51,063 nucleotides of DNA from an uncultured Eubacterium sp. (GCF_934295145.1 NZ_CAKRAS010000015.1:1-51063), one strand, 5' to 3'; positions 33,753 to 42,314 are shown, counted from the stretch's first letter. The notes: generated from the letters alone by a model not told the origin. Made by a program: numbers and translations.

Positions 33753-35000
33753 ATGAACGTAAAAAAATTATTATTTAAAACAATTGGAGTAACTTTTCTG
33801 GCAGGAGCCTTATTGACCGGTTGCAATTTCCCAAAAGGAAGTGCTTCCGAATCAGGAGGTACATCTGCAACAGATCTGCAGCCGATATCGGTCAGCGTTG
33901 TAGTAGGCGCACATTCCAATGCAAATGTGATTTCACCCAATGCGCAGGAGATTGGAGATCGACTTTACCAGTGTGCATACACGTATGGCACCGTCAGTCT
34001 GATTCGTGCAGACGGGAAACCGGAGGAATTCCTGAAAGCAAAGATTTCGGAACCGTCAACCCAAGGATTATCAGAGCGCAAACTGAAATCTATTGCGGAA
34101 GAATATGAGAGCGAGATTCTTGCAGCATTCCAGACAGATGGCATGGCCAAAGTGGAAGAAGTAGATACGCTGGAAGCCATTCGCCTGGCTGCAAATCCTT
34201 TAAAAACCGTAACAGAAGGCGACAAATATCTGATCATAGCAGACACAGGTGTCTCCACCACCGGTTACGTAAATTTCTGCGCGAATGACTTATTTAACAC
34301 GCCGACAGAAGAAATCATACAGGCGCTTGAGGATGCAAAAGCGATTCCGGATTTGACATCTGTGCATGTAATATGGCTGTATGCCGGTCAGGTAGCAGAA
34401 CCACAGCAGGCTCTAAGTGAAGCGCAGAAAGATAAGCTGATTGAAATCTGGACAGCAATTCTGGAAAAAGCAGGTGCGGCATCGATCGATTTCCGTCCGG
34501 ATTCTGCATCATCCACACCATATACAAACCTGCCAAATGTATCGACGGTGAATGCAGATGACAGAGCGATTGATGTGACACCGCTGACCAAAATGATCCT
34601 TGATTCAGAGAGTGTATCTTTTGTCGGAGATCAGGCGGTTTTTGAGGATGAGAATCAGGCGAAACAGGCCATCAGCAGTGTCGCACAGACACTGCTGGCT
34701 CATCCGGATAATAAGGTATATGTTGTCGGATGTACAGCATCTTTGCCAGGGAAAGAAGCCTTTTGTCAGAGTCTTTCAGAAGACAGAGCGCAGGCTATTA
34801 TCAACGAATTAAAAGACTTTGGAGTTCCGGAAGAACAGATGGTGGCAGTAGGTATGGGAAATCAGGTACCCTGGCATCTGGAAGATCTGGATGCAGATGG
34901 AAAGCAGATTGAATCAATTGCGCAGCAGAATCGCTGCGTTGTTGTGTTAGACACACAGGATCCGGAATATGCAGATGCTGTGAGCAGTTATCTGCATTGA
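33753..35000 (+). CDS. Lipoprotein with C-terminal OmpA-like peptidoglycan-binding domain
   Basis: The 415-residue exported lipoprotein has a signal ending in LLTGC with Cys24 as lipid site. The C-terminal domain (about 285-405) is OmpA-like: VYVVGCTAS, LSEDRAQAIINELKDFGVP, VGMGNQVPW and AQQNRCVVVL follow the family order, so it should bind peptidoglycan. The N-terminal half has alternating strands, ISVSVVVGAHSNAN and KYLIIADTGVSTTG, that recall a von Willebrand A-like fold; this is tentative. OmpA-domain lipoproteins are unusual in Gram-positives outside motor-like and defence machines. It is the last gene of the envelope operon. Confidence 0.8.
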   Translation: MNVKKLLFKTIGVTFLAGALLTGCNFPKGSASESGGTSATDLQPISVSVVVGAHSNANVISPNAQEIGDRLYQCAYTYGTVSLIRADGKPEEFLKAKISEPSTQGLSERKLKSIAEEYESEILAAFQTDGMAKVEEVDTLEAIRLAANPLKTVTEGDKYLIIADTGVSTTGYVNFCANDLFNTPTEEIIQALEDAKAIPDLTSVHVIWLYAGQVAEPQQALSEAQKDKLIEIWTAILEKAGAASIDFRPDSASSTPYTNLPNVSTVNADDRAIDVTPLTKMILDSESVSFVGDQAVFEDENQAKQAISSVAQTLLAHPDNKVYVVGCTASLPGKEAFCQSLSEDRAQAIINELKDFGVPEEQMVAVGMGNQVPWHLEDLDADGKQIESIAQQNRCVVVLDTQDPEYADAVSSYLH

Positions 35001-35040
35001 TCTTAAAATACGGAGGGAGAATGGAAGGAGGTGTTGCGTA

Positions 35041-35142
35041 GTGAAAACCAACAATGGTATACTTAGGATATTGGAAAAAAGAAGATGTAAATGCTTGTTG
35101 ATTTTTCGAATCATCGACAAAAATTATGAAATATCATATTAA
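35041..35142 (+). CDS. Possible 33-residue small protein
   Basis: A GTG start at 35041 follows AGGAGGTG at good spacing and opens a 33-codon frame with a basic middle (LEKRRCKCLLIF). It ends 15 bases before the CARF gene. It could be a real small gene or a chance frame with a good ribosome site. Confidence 0.3.
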   Translation: MKTNNGILRILEKRRCKCLLIFRIIDKNYEISY

Positions 35143-35157
35143 ATTGGGAGGTTAAAG

Positions 35158-35769
35158 ATGCAAAAGACATTTATTTCGGCGATTTCATTACAGGCACCGG
35201 GAAACTTAAAAAAATTTACCTATCATCCGGATGGATTTGAACTCAAAAACAATCGGGAGACAAGTTTTCCGATTGTGCCGATCATTGCAGAATATATGGG
35301 GGAGCGAAAGGAAGATGTTTGTGTGATTGCGATTTTGCCGGAAGGAAAGGATGCGGCGGAGAATTTTCAGACATTTAAAAATGAATTGCAGGAGATTGGA
35401 TTAACGACTGAGAATGTGATCGGACTGTCTCTGGAAGGAAAGTCAAACGGAAAAAACGGAATAAAATTGCTGCTTCAACTTCTGGATGCCATTCCGGATG
35501 ACACGTTAGTATATTCGGATATTACATATAATACAAAGCCGATGTCTGCCATGGTACTCTGTGCCATGAATCTTGTTGAAAAGGTGAAAGATGCTGAAGT
35601 AGCCGGTATCTATTATGGTGAAATCCCGAGAATCGGGGGAAAGGCCGTACCTGAGAATGCGGCACTGTGCGATATTACACAATTTAAATCATTGTTGGAT
35701 ATTACAAATTATATGGAACAACTGGAGATTGCGGATATCCGATCAGCTCTGGAATATCTGTTGCTGTAG
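35158..35769 (+). CDS. Stand-alone CARF-domain protein
   Basis: The 203-residue protein is a CARF (Rossmann-like) domain of the Csx1/TM1812 kind, which binds cyclic oligoadenylates made by Cas10. The N-terminal strand is KTFISAISLQAPG, followed by VCVIAILPEGKDA. The diagnostic segment is VYSDITYNTKPMSAMVL near 118-134, comparable to the Asp-Ile-Thr-His-Gly strand of TM1812 proteins, followed by GIYYGEIP and ALCDITQFKSLLDI. No effector domain is attached. It may sense the signal for the sigma-like protein whose gene starts 25 bases later, or be a ring nuclease that degrades the signal. CARF assignment is fairly firm; the role is inference. Confidence 0.75.
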   Translation: MQKTFISAISLQAPGNLKKFTYHPDGFELKNNRETSFPIVPIIAEYMGERKEDVCVIAILPEGKDAAENFQTFKNELQEIGLTTENVIGLSLEGKSNGKNGIKLLLQLLDAIPDDTLVYSDITYNTKPMSAMVLCAMNLVEKVKDAEVAGIYYGEIPRIGGKAVPENAALCDITQFKSLLDITNYMEQLEIADIRSALEYLLL

Positions 35770-35794
35770 GAAGAAAAATGTGGAGGAAGGAACC

Positions 35795-36973
35795 ATGATT
35801 GAAATGGAATACATAGATCGTAAGTTGAAACCGGAGACGGAAGAAGCATTTACGGAAAAATATGGAAAAGTTCTGCACATGATATCTGAAATGGAGACGG
35901 ATTTTGATCTTCGGAAAAATAAGCTGAGTGAGATTTTAAACGATAACAGGATGAAGTATGATGATTTTGTACTGGACGTGTTAAAGGTCAGTAATTCGAC
36001 ATTCTATAAGCTGCTGAATCGAATCAATAATCCTGATTATGCAGACCGGGAGATAGAATATAAAAAAGAAGGACAATCGATTACGGATGATCCAGAGGTG
36101 TTTATGGAGTCCGTCAAAGATGCGATTCAATATTACGACGAAAAAAAGGGCTCATTTATAAGGCTGCTCCGACGCATTTACGCAAGGGACAGAAAGAAAA
36201 GCAGTGCAGATGAACATGATGCAGCCATGAAATATGGTGGCATGGGAGGATTAAACAAAAAGAGAACTCTTGTTGCCAAAATCATTAAGCAGATGGATGA
36301 ACTTGCAATGATCACCGGAGAGACAAATCTGGATAAACTATGGGATTATTCGAAAGAAAAGTTTGCCGGTATTATGAGCAAAAAAGATTTTATGAGGATT
36401 ATCTCGATAAAAATTATGGCAAATTCTCAAACAGATGAAGACGGAAATGAGATGAGCCTGGAAGAAATTCTGGCAGATGATCATCCGGAAACAGATCCTA
36501 CGGTAATGGTTATGACCGATGAAGATACCTGGAACAGACTGTTATCGAAGGCAGCGGTCGTGTTTAACGAATTAAACAAAGCGCAGTTGGTATACCCGCA
36601 GTCTTTTATGACCAGAAATATTTTGAGTGAACTGAAATTTGAAGTGAAAAAAATAGACGGCAGAATGAAAAAAGTTCGTTATGAGAGTGAACCGGCAGGG
36701 GACATAGAGATTTATAAACTGATGCTGCCAAGTGAGCAGATTCTCTGGGAGAAGCTTTTCCATCATGAATATCTGAACAGTGCGTTTCAGATGGAGAAAA
36801 GAGAAGATCCGGAAAACCTGGAGAATGTGTATTCCTGGTTGTTGAATAAAGACTACAATCTGACGAATGATTATATTGCGAAGCTATTTGACGTTCACAA
36901 ATCAAAGGTGTCCAAGCAGGCAAAAAAATACGCAGAAATGATGGAAGAATTAAAAAAACTGGATTGGCGATAA
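35795..36973 (+). CDS. Sigma-factor-like DNA-binding protein linked to a CARF gene
   Basis: The 392-residue protein has parts that resemble sigma-70-type factors. Residues 104-132 (SVKDAIQYYDEKKGSFIRLL) look like region 2 (an Asp-x-x-x-Gly-x-Phe core helix). An acidic linker, DEDGNEMSLEEILADD (214-229), is like that before region 4. The C-terminal helix-turn-helix is at 355-378 (LTNDYIAKLFDVHKSKVSKQ). A second possible helix-turn-helix is near 55-77. It does not match a named family for me. Three island promoters share a non-sigma-A sequence, so this protein could be their dedicated factor. GGAGGAAGG supports the ATG at 35795; it is in an operon with the CARF gene. Confidence 0.5.
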   Translation: MIEMEYIDRKLKPETEEAFTEKYGKVLHMISEMETDFDLRKNKLSEILNDNRMKYDDFVLDVLKVSNSTFYKLLNRINNPDYADREIEYKKEGQSITDDPEVFMESVKDAIQYYDEKKGSFIRLLRRIYARDRKKSSADEHDAAMKYGGMGGLNKKRTLVAKIIKQMDELAMITGETNLDKLWDYSKEKFAGIMSKKDFMRIISIKIMANSQTDEDGNEMSLEEILADDHPETDPTVMVMTDEDTWNRLLSKAAVVFNELNKAQLVYPQSFMTRNILSELKFEVKKIDGRMKKVRYESEPAGDIEIYKLMLPSEQILWEKLFHHEYLNSAFQMEKREDPENLENVYSWLLNKDYNLTNDYIAKLFDVHKSKVSKQAKKYAEMMEELKKLDWR

Positions 36974-37038
36974 AATAATAAGACAGTTAAATTTGTCAGA
37001 CAAAGTAATGCAATTTTTAGCGAGGTGAAATACAAAAG

Positions 37039-39657
37039 ATGACGGATCATCCTTATTTAAGTTCTTTCAAAAAACAGCTTCATTTTCCGGCACATGAATT
37101 AAAGGTGCTTTCCGGTTTCGCAGGTTATCTAATAAATCAGGATAAACCCGGCAGCCATTCCTGTCCTTATGGACTTTTAGTGCAATATGACGATGAAGCA
37201 TTGAAAAACATTTTTATACAGGCGGTAGATGATCTTCTGATTGATTTGCCAACAAGGAAAAAGTACTGTCTGAAAGGAATTAGCGCCAAAAATTTTTCCA
37301 CCATGACCTTTCGAAAATGTGGTATCAATTCTGCGTCCGGAGACATTTTTATACTTCTGGACTGTGATGGAATCACCTCAACGGACCACCTTGTTCAGGA
37401 ATTTGAGAACCATCCTGAAATAATCAAAATCGTATGTGCGTCCTCAGAATCTGTTGAGACTCTTCTCAGAAATGATCCACATCTGTATCATAGATTGCTG
37501 CCCCGTCATATACATGTGGCACCTCTTGACGCTTTGGAAATAGCGGATCATTTCATGGAGCAACTGGATCGGGAAGGATATCATTATTCGGATGGATTTA
37601 AAGAAGAACTGACCTATTATATCGATACGATATATGACAGTGCGGATTTTAAAGATGTTGCATTTATCTCTGATCTCATGCGGCGTATTGTCCTTCAGAT
37701 GGAAGAAAATGAAGGAAGCAATGCTTACAAAGACAATGCTGTCATAGATGAAAGTTTTGTTCCTTATTCCCAAAAAGTTCAGATACGCCGCAGTCAGGAA
37801 GAACCGGTCAAGACAAGCGCGCCAGTGGAAACAAGTACTCAGATGCAACTGGAAGATTTATTTTGCGACAAATCTCCATGTTCCAGAGCTGATTTTTTTA
37901 CAGAATCAGAATCCGGCAAAAATGCAGGTATCTTTCTGGTGCTTAGCGCATATAACCCAAGAAGTATCTGCAGCGACTACAATGTCGTTTCAGATTCTTT
38001 CACTGTGTCAGAAGATACCTGTACTTATAAAGGTATTCAGACCAATGATGCACCCGTTCAGCATCTGATTGATGAAGTGTATCGCTCCGGTTACAATCTG
38101 AAGAAAATCGTTTGTATTACGACTCCGAAAGTTCTTGACAGCATTGCGGGTGATGGTATCAGTAATTATGAACGGTTTCAGAATCTGGCAGAGAAGTATG
38201 CAGAATCGGTCTGGAATGAAACTGGAATTGAGATAACGAATATTGTCTATAACAATGAAACTGATTCGCCGGATTACGATAAATTTTACAAAGATCTGAA
38301 TGAGGAATCCGGTAATCTGGACGCTTTTTTTGTCGACTATACCGGCGGTCTTCGTGATATGAGTTTCCTGATGGTTGTCGCAATACGATTTTTGGAGTTT
38401 AAAAACATAGAATGTAAGAAAGTAATCTACAGTGATTTCTTTTCCAACCCGAAGAAAATAAAATGTTTAGACAGTGTGTATAACCTTTTTCAGATGATTA
38501 ATGGCATGAATGAATTTGTATCTTCAGGCACAACACGCCAACTGGATGATATCTTCCAGAAGGAGAATCCTTTAATTCTCGCTATCCGAAACTTTTCTCA
38601 TGCAACAAATGTCGGGGATATGGCGCATATTGATGAATTTGTACATAAGCTGGCTGAAGAACTCGAGAAAAATACGGCCAGTGGAAACTTAAAGGACATT
38701 ATGATTTCTTCCATGAACGAAATTATCCGGAAAAAAATATTCGGAGTCAGTGAAAATCTGTCCTTGATTGAAAATGGAAGAATTGATTATTGCAGACTGA
38801 TTGAATGGTGCATTGAGAACAAAATGTATCAGCAGGCTGCTACGTTGTATATAGAAAAAATCCCTGTCGTATATTGGCAGGACGGTATCATTACGGATCT
38901 GGTAAAATTAAGTTCTAATACAACCATGCCCGATTCCAGTGAAGTTACTACTTTTTATACAGATTTACCTGCCCAGTTGTTTTCAACTACCGAAAAAACA
39001 GTGCGTGATCTCTTAAAAAATGTTGTTCCACCGGGTCGTAATAAGTGGAACCATAACGAATTTATAAAAGAGTTGAAAAGAACCCTGGTGCATTATCCGG
39101 ATATCTGTCAAAGACTGACAGATATTATTACTACCTATTACAAGAATTTTGACAGGAAAACCGGATCCTGTTCGATAGAGAAATTTGATATTCAGATTGA
39201 AGAGAAAAACATTCGTACATTCATGAATAATATATCGGAAGCGATATATTCTGATATATTTTATTACCTGATACATGGTAATTTGGATGGATACGCAGGC
39301 AGAAAAAAATCAAAAGGAAGCGAAAAAACGCGGCTTTTACATAATCTCATAGCATTTTGGGACTTAAAGGATGCATTTCCCAAAACCAGCAATGACGCTT
39401 TATTATGCAGATTGCTGGCATTTTATCTGGCAATAAAGATTTTGCGGAATAAAATGAGTCATGCTGCAGAAAATATTGTTTCAAGTGATATGGAACTGAC
39501 AGATAGCCTGGAAAAATTCCTGAACGAAATAGAAGAAACGGATGACATTAAAATTTCACTGTCCGAGAATGATATTCACATGCTCCTGATCAGAGCAATG
39601 AAGTATTCAAGGGAGGCAAAGAAAGCTCCTTTTAAAAAATTCAAACTGGTTGATTAA
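37039..39657 (+). CDS. AAA-like / CARF / HEPN fusion, Csx1-type ribonuclease
   Basis: The 872-residue protein has three parts. Residues 1-235 look like a degenerate AAA+ module of the CbxX/ClpA kind: no P-loop, but a sensor-like region ending IVCASSESVETLLRNDPHLY and a lid with FKDVAFISDLMRRIVLQ. Residues about 290-500 are a CARF domain with FFVDYTGGLRDMSFLM near 430 and VIYSDF. The C-terminal part is HEPN-like with the RNase motif RNKMSH (803-808). It would be an RNase switched on by cyclic oligoadenylate, as in Csx1/Csm6. The AAA-like addition is not known to me in that family. Confidence 0.75.
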   Translation: MTDHPYLSSFKKQLHFPAHELKVLSGFAGYLINQDKPGSHSCPYGLLVQYDDEALKNIFIQAVDDLLIDLPTRKKYCLKGISAKNFSTMTFRKCGINSASGDIFILLDCDGITSTDHLVQEFENHPEIIKIVCASSESVETLLRNDPHLYHRLLPRHIHVAPLDALEIADHFMEQLDREGYHYSDGFKEELTYYIDTIYDSADFKDVAFISDLMRRIVLQMEENEGSNAYKDNAVIDESFVPYSQKVQIRRSQEEPVKTSAPVETSTQMQLEDLFCDKSPCSRADFFTESESGKNAGIFLVLSAYNPRSICSDYNVVSDSFTVSEDTCTYKGIQTNDAPVQHLIDEVYRSGYNLKKIVCITTPKVLDSIAGDGISNYERFQNLAEKYAESVWNETGIEITNIVYNNETDSPDYDKFYKDLNEESGNLDAFFVDYTGGLRDMSFLMVVAIRFLEFKNIECKKVIYSDFFSNPKKIKCLDSVYNLFQMINGMNEFVSSGTTRQLDDIFQKENPLILAIRNFSHATNVGDMAHIDEFVHKLAEELEKNTASGNLKDIMISSMNEIIRKKIFGVSENLSLIENGRIDYCRLIEWCIENKMYQQAATLYIEKIPVVYWQDGIITDLVKLSSNTTMPDSSEVTTFYTDLPAQLFSTTEKTVRDLLKNVVPPGRNKWNHNEFIKELKRTLVHYPDICQRLTDIITTYYKNFDRKTGSCSIEKFDIQIEEKNIRTFMNNISEAIYSDIFYYLIHGNLDGYAGRKKSKGSEKTRLLHNLIAFWDLKDAFPKTSNDALLCRLLAFYLAIKILRNKMSHAAENIVSSDMELTDSLEKFLNEIEETDDIKISLSENDIHMLLIRAMKYSREAKKAPFKKFKLVD

Positions 39658-39666
39658 ATGATGTTT

Positions 39667-39731
39667 GGGTCAAAACATGCCATATAAAACCACGCCTGTG
39701 CAAGCACATCGTGGTTTCAGGCTTTTGACCC
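39667..39731. terminator. Nested hairpin between convergent genes
   Basis: GGGTCAAAA (39667-39675) pairs with TTTTGACCC (39723-39731). Inside, AAACCACG pairs with CGTGGTTT around a TGTG/CACA loop stem. No T run follows, so it may be a terminator of another kind or a structured RNA. Confidence 0.45.
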
Positions 39732-39789
39732 TGGCATCACTAAATTATTAAGCTTAATGGTATGATGAGGGGAAAAGGTACTTTGTCCA

Positions 39790-40857
39790 TCAATTGGAGC
39801 TTTCCAAATACTCCAGAATGGTCTTTACTTCCTCTTTTGCATATTTTTTTGCAGATGCCTCAAGTGGTTGAGATACATATTTGTCATAATCATACGAAGT
39901 ATAATTTTCAAAATTTTCTTTCCAGTCGCAGAGTTCCTGAAAATATTGCGTATCGATCACTGACAGATCCCAATTCATATTGGTGACAATATAATCCTCC
40001 ATGGCATGATAGATTTCTTCGCATAGAGTTTCCATGGATTCCTGACCTGTTTGTTTATTTAAGTACTGAGTATCAAAGACAATTTCAGCTGATTCACCAT
40101 CATAATATGCTATTGTGCTTGTATTATTCAATTTTTCTGAACGGATGGGTACAGGATCAATGCCAAGTCTGTTTGCTTCAAATGCCAGAAACTGCTGTGA
40201 AAGATCAAGTTTTTCCTGCGTGTCCTTTTGACACCAGTTTTTCTCTTCGAATTCCTGCAATAATGTTCTGTTTCTTGCAAGTAGTTCTTTTTTCTGAGCA
40301 TCACTAAAACCTTCATCATCAAAAAAAGTAACAGAATTTTCGTCCCAGGATGGGGTATAAGCTACGCCCTCCATGTCATAAACGAAATAAGCAAAATAGG
40401 AAGGCATACAACACAGCAAAGCTACTGCTAATAGAGCCAACCTGTAATTTTTTCGTTTTATCGATCTATATGCTTTGGGTGTGCGACACCTTGCTTTTTC
40501 CTTAAAATTATTTATAACTGCTATGAGAAAAACAAGAATGGATAATACTGCGATCAACACTGCGATTTTAAAATGGCGTTGCGCAAAATAGAGCAGCAGA
40601 AACGCTTCTGTCGGCAATAAATGATAGAATATTTCGTAAATTCCTTTAAAATATTTTCTGGCTCCTGATGCCTGCCAGATTAGATTAAATGCAATGAACA
40701 TACCTAATGTTTTATAAGGACTTCGCATATAATCCAGTTCTTCTATATACAGAATTTTGCTGTTATAGTATAAAGATAAAGCCAGCATGATCGGAATAAT
40801 AATAGATAGCTTGCTTAGTATTCTTGTTATATAAAAAATTCCACGTTTTTTTCTCAT
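39790..40857 (-). CDS. Membrane protein with metallopeptidase-like C-terminal domain
   Basis: The 355-residue protein has about five helices in the first half. The extracytoplasmic or cytoplasmic tail has a zincin-like layout: IAYYDGESAEIVFDTQYLN, then ETLCEEIYHAMEDYI, and a late QPLEASAKKYAKEEV, which is where metallopeptidases of this shape carry a third ligand Glu. The first His of the expected HExxH is replaced (EEIYH), so activity is doubtful. It is the only minus-strand gene of the island and is monocistronic. The ATG at 40857 is preferred to the TTG just before it, with GGGGA upstream. Confidence 0.6.
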   Translation of the reverse strand: MRKKRGIFYITRILSKLSIIIPIMLALSLYYNSKILYIEELDYMRSPYKTLGMFIAFNLIWQASGARKYFKGIYEIFYHLLPTEAFLLLYFAQRHFKIAVLIAVLSILVFLIAVINNFKEKARCRTPKAYRSIKRKNYRLALLAVALLCCMPSYFAYFVYDMEGVAYTPSWDENSVTFFDDEGFSDAQKKELLARNRTLLQEFEEKNWCQKDTQEKLDLSQQFLAFEANRLGIDPVPIRSEKLNNTSTIAYYDGESAEIVFDTQYLNKQTGQESMETLCEEIYHAMEDYIVTNMNWDLSVIDTQYFQELCDWKENFENYTSYDYDKYVSQPLEASAKKYAKEEVKTILEYLESSN

Positions 40858-40996
40858 CAATTTTCCCCTTTTATCAGATACATTGTTTACAGGTTGAGCT
40901 ACGAATCAGATCATGCTGCATTTTGCTTTTTCACTATAGATATGGAGCATGTATTTCAAAAAGTTTCCATAAAAGCGGAACAATCCGAGTATGACA

Positions 40997-41177
40997 AAAA
41001 AGTACGTTGACCTCAGAATGCGATTTTCAGAAATTAGTAAAATGTCCGCAAATCCAGTAACTGCGTAGGTTGTAGAGATTTTGTCTCAAAATAGGTCGAC
41101 GCACTTTTAGATGCAAAAATAATTGATTTTAGGAAAAATAGGGAGTATGATAAAGAAAACAGCTGATAAATGCTGTT
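40997..41177 (+). promoter_or_regulatory. CRISPR leader, array 1
   Basis: A+T-rich leader directly before the first repeat, near-identical to 46856-47036. AAAAGTACGTTGACCT (from 40998) can pair with AGGTCGACGCACTTTT (ending at about 41109), so the leader carries a large hairpin with about 80 loop bases. The rest, ending GATAAATGCTG, should hold the array promoter. Confidence 0.6.
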
Positions 41178-41403
41178 GTTGCACATTGCCTATGAGGAAT
41201 TGACACTCTCTTACCTCCTTGATTTAATTGTTATTAGTAATGTTGCACATTGCCTATGAGGAATTGACACTATACTTTTCATTCAGTGCACCTCCATTGT
41301 TGTGTTGCACATTGCCTATGAGGAATTGAAACCTATAGCCAACGCAATTTTCAGGTACATTTTGAAATTCTGATGTTGTACATTGCCTATGAGGAATAGA
41401 AAA
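41178..41403 (+). CRISPR. CRISPR array 1, four repeats and three spacers
   Basis: The 29-nt repeats start at 41178, 41242, 41304 and 41375; they run GTTGCACATTGCC...GAGGAATTGAAAC, ending in the classic ATTGAAAC-type 8-nt handle (ATTGACAC in the first two). Spacers are 35, 33 and 42 nt. The last repeat is degenerate (GTTGTAC start, ATAGAAAA end), as usual at the leader-distal end, so the leader is on the left. The end form CCTATGAGGAATTGAAAC is common in Clostridia. Spacer targets were not searched. Confidence 0.95.
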
Positions 41404-41473
41404 ATTAAATATAAGAATCATAAAAAAACCAACAGCATATAGTCTGTCTGGTTCCCTGAAAGCGTAAGAATCG

Positions 41474-41502
41474 TACTCCCGAATTTTCGGGAGTATTTTT
41501 TT
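41474..41502 (+). terminator. Terminator after array 1
   Basis: TACTCCCGAA pairs with TTCGGGAGTA and is followed by seven T. Same hairpin as at 31429 and 47264. Confidence 0.85.
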
Positions 41503-41522
41503 ACGACTTTTTCTGATTTTGT

Positions 41523-41552
41523 GGAAACTTTTTGAAATAACGGTTCCATATC
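41523..41552 (+). promoter_or_regulatory. GGAAAC-type promoter B (E2/JAB-E1/Clp operon)
   Basis: GGAAAC (41523-41528), 16 bases, TCCATATC (41545-41552), then AATAGTGAA. It is conserved with promoters A and C and lies 48 bases before the first gene of the operon. Confidence 0.6.
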
Positions 41553-41599
41553 AATAGTGAAGAGGAAATGAACCTAAAGAAAAAAGGAGAGACAAAATT

Positions 41600-41974
41600 A
41601 TGAAGAAGATGAAAGCAAAACATAATGAAAAAGACCGTATCGTATGTGTATCATTACCGGGAAAACAGAGTTTCTATTATCAGCCAGTCGGAACAAAGGA
41701 GCGTTTGTGGCTTTTCGACACAGATTTCTCAGGATCTGTTTTTATATTTTTCCGTCAGAATGGCAGGTGTCTGGAAGAAAGGGGGTTCAGCCTGACTTGC
41801 AGAGAATTGTATAAGATTGGTTATGGCAAAAACAAAAAAATTAATAGGATACTTGATCGTATTCCGGCTCAGGCGGATTATGTGCTCCGCGAATATGTGA
41901 ATGATATACAGACACCTTGCATTAAGGCAGTTCGACTTTGCGGGAAAAATGATGATTATGACCGCGTAGCTTAG
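41600..41974 (+). CDS. Unknown 124-residue basic protein
   Basis: Not recognised. It is a small basic protein with a strand-rich first half (DRIVCVSLPGKQSFYYQ, SGSVFIFFRQNG) and a helical second half. No membrane helix or signal. AAGGAG precedes the ATG. It is the first gene of the operon with the E2-like and JAB-E1 genes. Its first six codons are duplicated at 47390, where the copy soon stops. It could be the modifier protein or a substrate adaptor of the conjugation system, but there is no C-terminal di-glycine and no clear ubiquitin fold. Confidence 0.65.
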   Translation: MKKMKAKHNEKDRIVCVSLPGKQSFYYQPVGTKERLWLFDTDFSGSVFIFFRQNGRCLEERGFSLTCRELYKIGYGKNKKINRILDRIPAQADYVLREYVNDIQTPCIKAVRLCGKNDDYDRVA

Positions 41975-41999
41975 CCACAGAAAAAAGGAGGAAAAATCA

Positions 42000-42314
42000 A
42001 TGAATATGATCAGAACCGAAAATGAGAAGAATTATGGACAGCTTGAAGCGCAGGCAGAAGGAAATGCGGACGTTGAAGCATTTGTATTCCAAAATGGTGA
42101 AATAGTACCTCTTGGGCAGACACAGAATTCTGTTGCTCCGGTCATCAAGACGGCTGCTGAACCGAATTTTGGTCAGTTGGAAGATCAGGCTAATGGGTTA
42201 GCAGATGTTGAGGCTTTTGTATTTCGGAATGGTGAGGTGGTGCCCGCATATCAGGCGGAGAACTCCAATACACCTGTGATTAATACAGCTCCAGAGAAAA
42301 ACTATGTACGATAG
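42000..42314 (+). CDS. Small protein with two tandem 45-residue repeats
   Basis: The 104-residue acidic protein is built of two near-identical repeats (11-55 and 56-100), each with NYGQLEAQA-type start, then ADVEAFVF and NGE-V/I-VP, and a Ser/Asn/Ala-rich joint; a third copy begins at the end (EKNY). No known family. The tandem arrangement next to E2-like and E1-like genes recalls multi-domain modifiers, but the repeat is shorter than a ubiquitin fold and lacks a C-terminal Gly-Gly. AAAGGAGG precedes the ATG. Confidence 0.7.
   Translation: MNMIRTENEKNYGQLEAQAEGNADVEAFVFQNGEIVPLGQTQNSVAPVIKTAAEPNFGQLEDQANGLADVEAFVFRNGEVVPAYQAENSNTPVINTAPEKNYVR

Larger units (their letters stand above)
40997..41616. 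repeat. Segmental duplication, copy 1: leader, array, terminator, promoter
   Basis: This block is repeated at 46856-47406 with high identity; copy 1 is about 70 bases longer because it has one more repeat-spacer unit. It ends within the first six codons of the gene at 41600. The two copies flank the E2/JAB-E1/Clp operon. Confidence 0.85.

Noticed and set aside
40861..41600. cas1 and cas2 adaptation genes near the arrays
   Set aside because: No frame in the region or elsewhere in the window has Cas1 or Cas2 features.
42000..42314. Calling the tandem-repeat protein a ubiquitin-like modifier
   Set aside because: The repeat is only about 45 residues, shorter than a beta-grasp fold, and no C-terminal Gly-Gly is present. 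Left as unknown.
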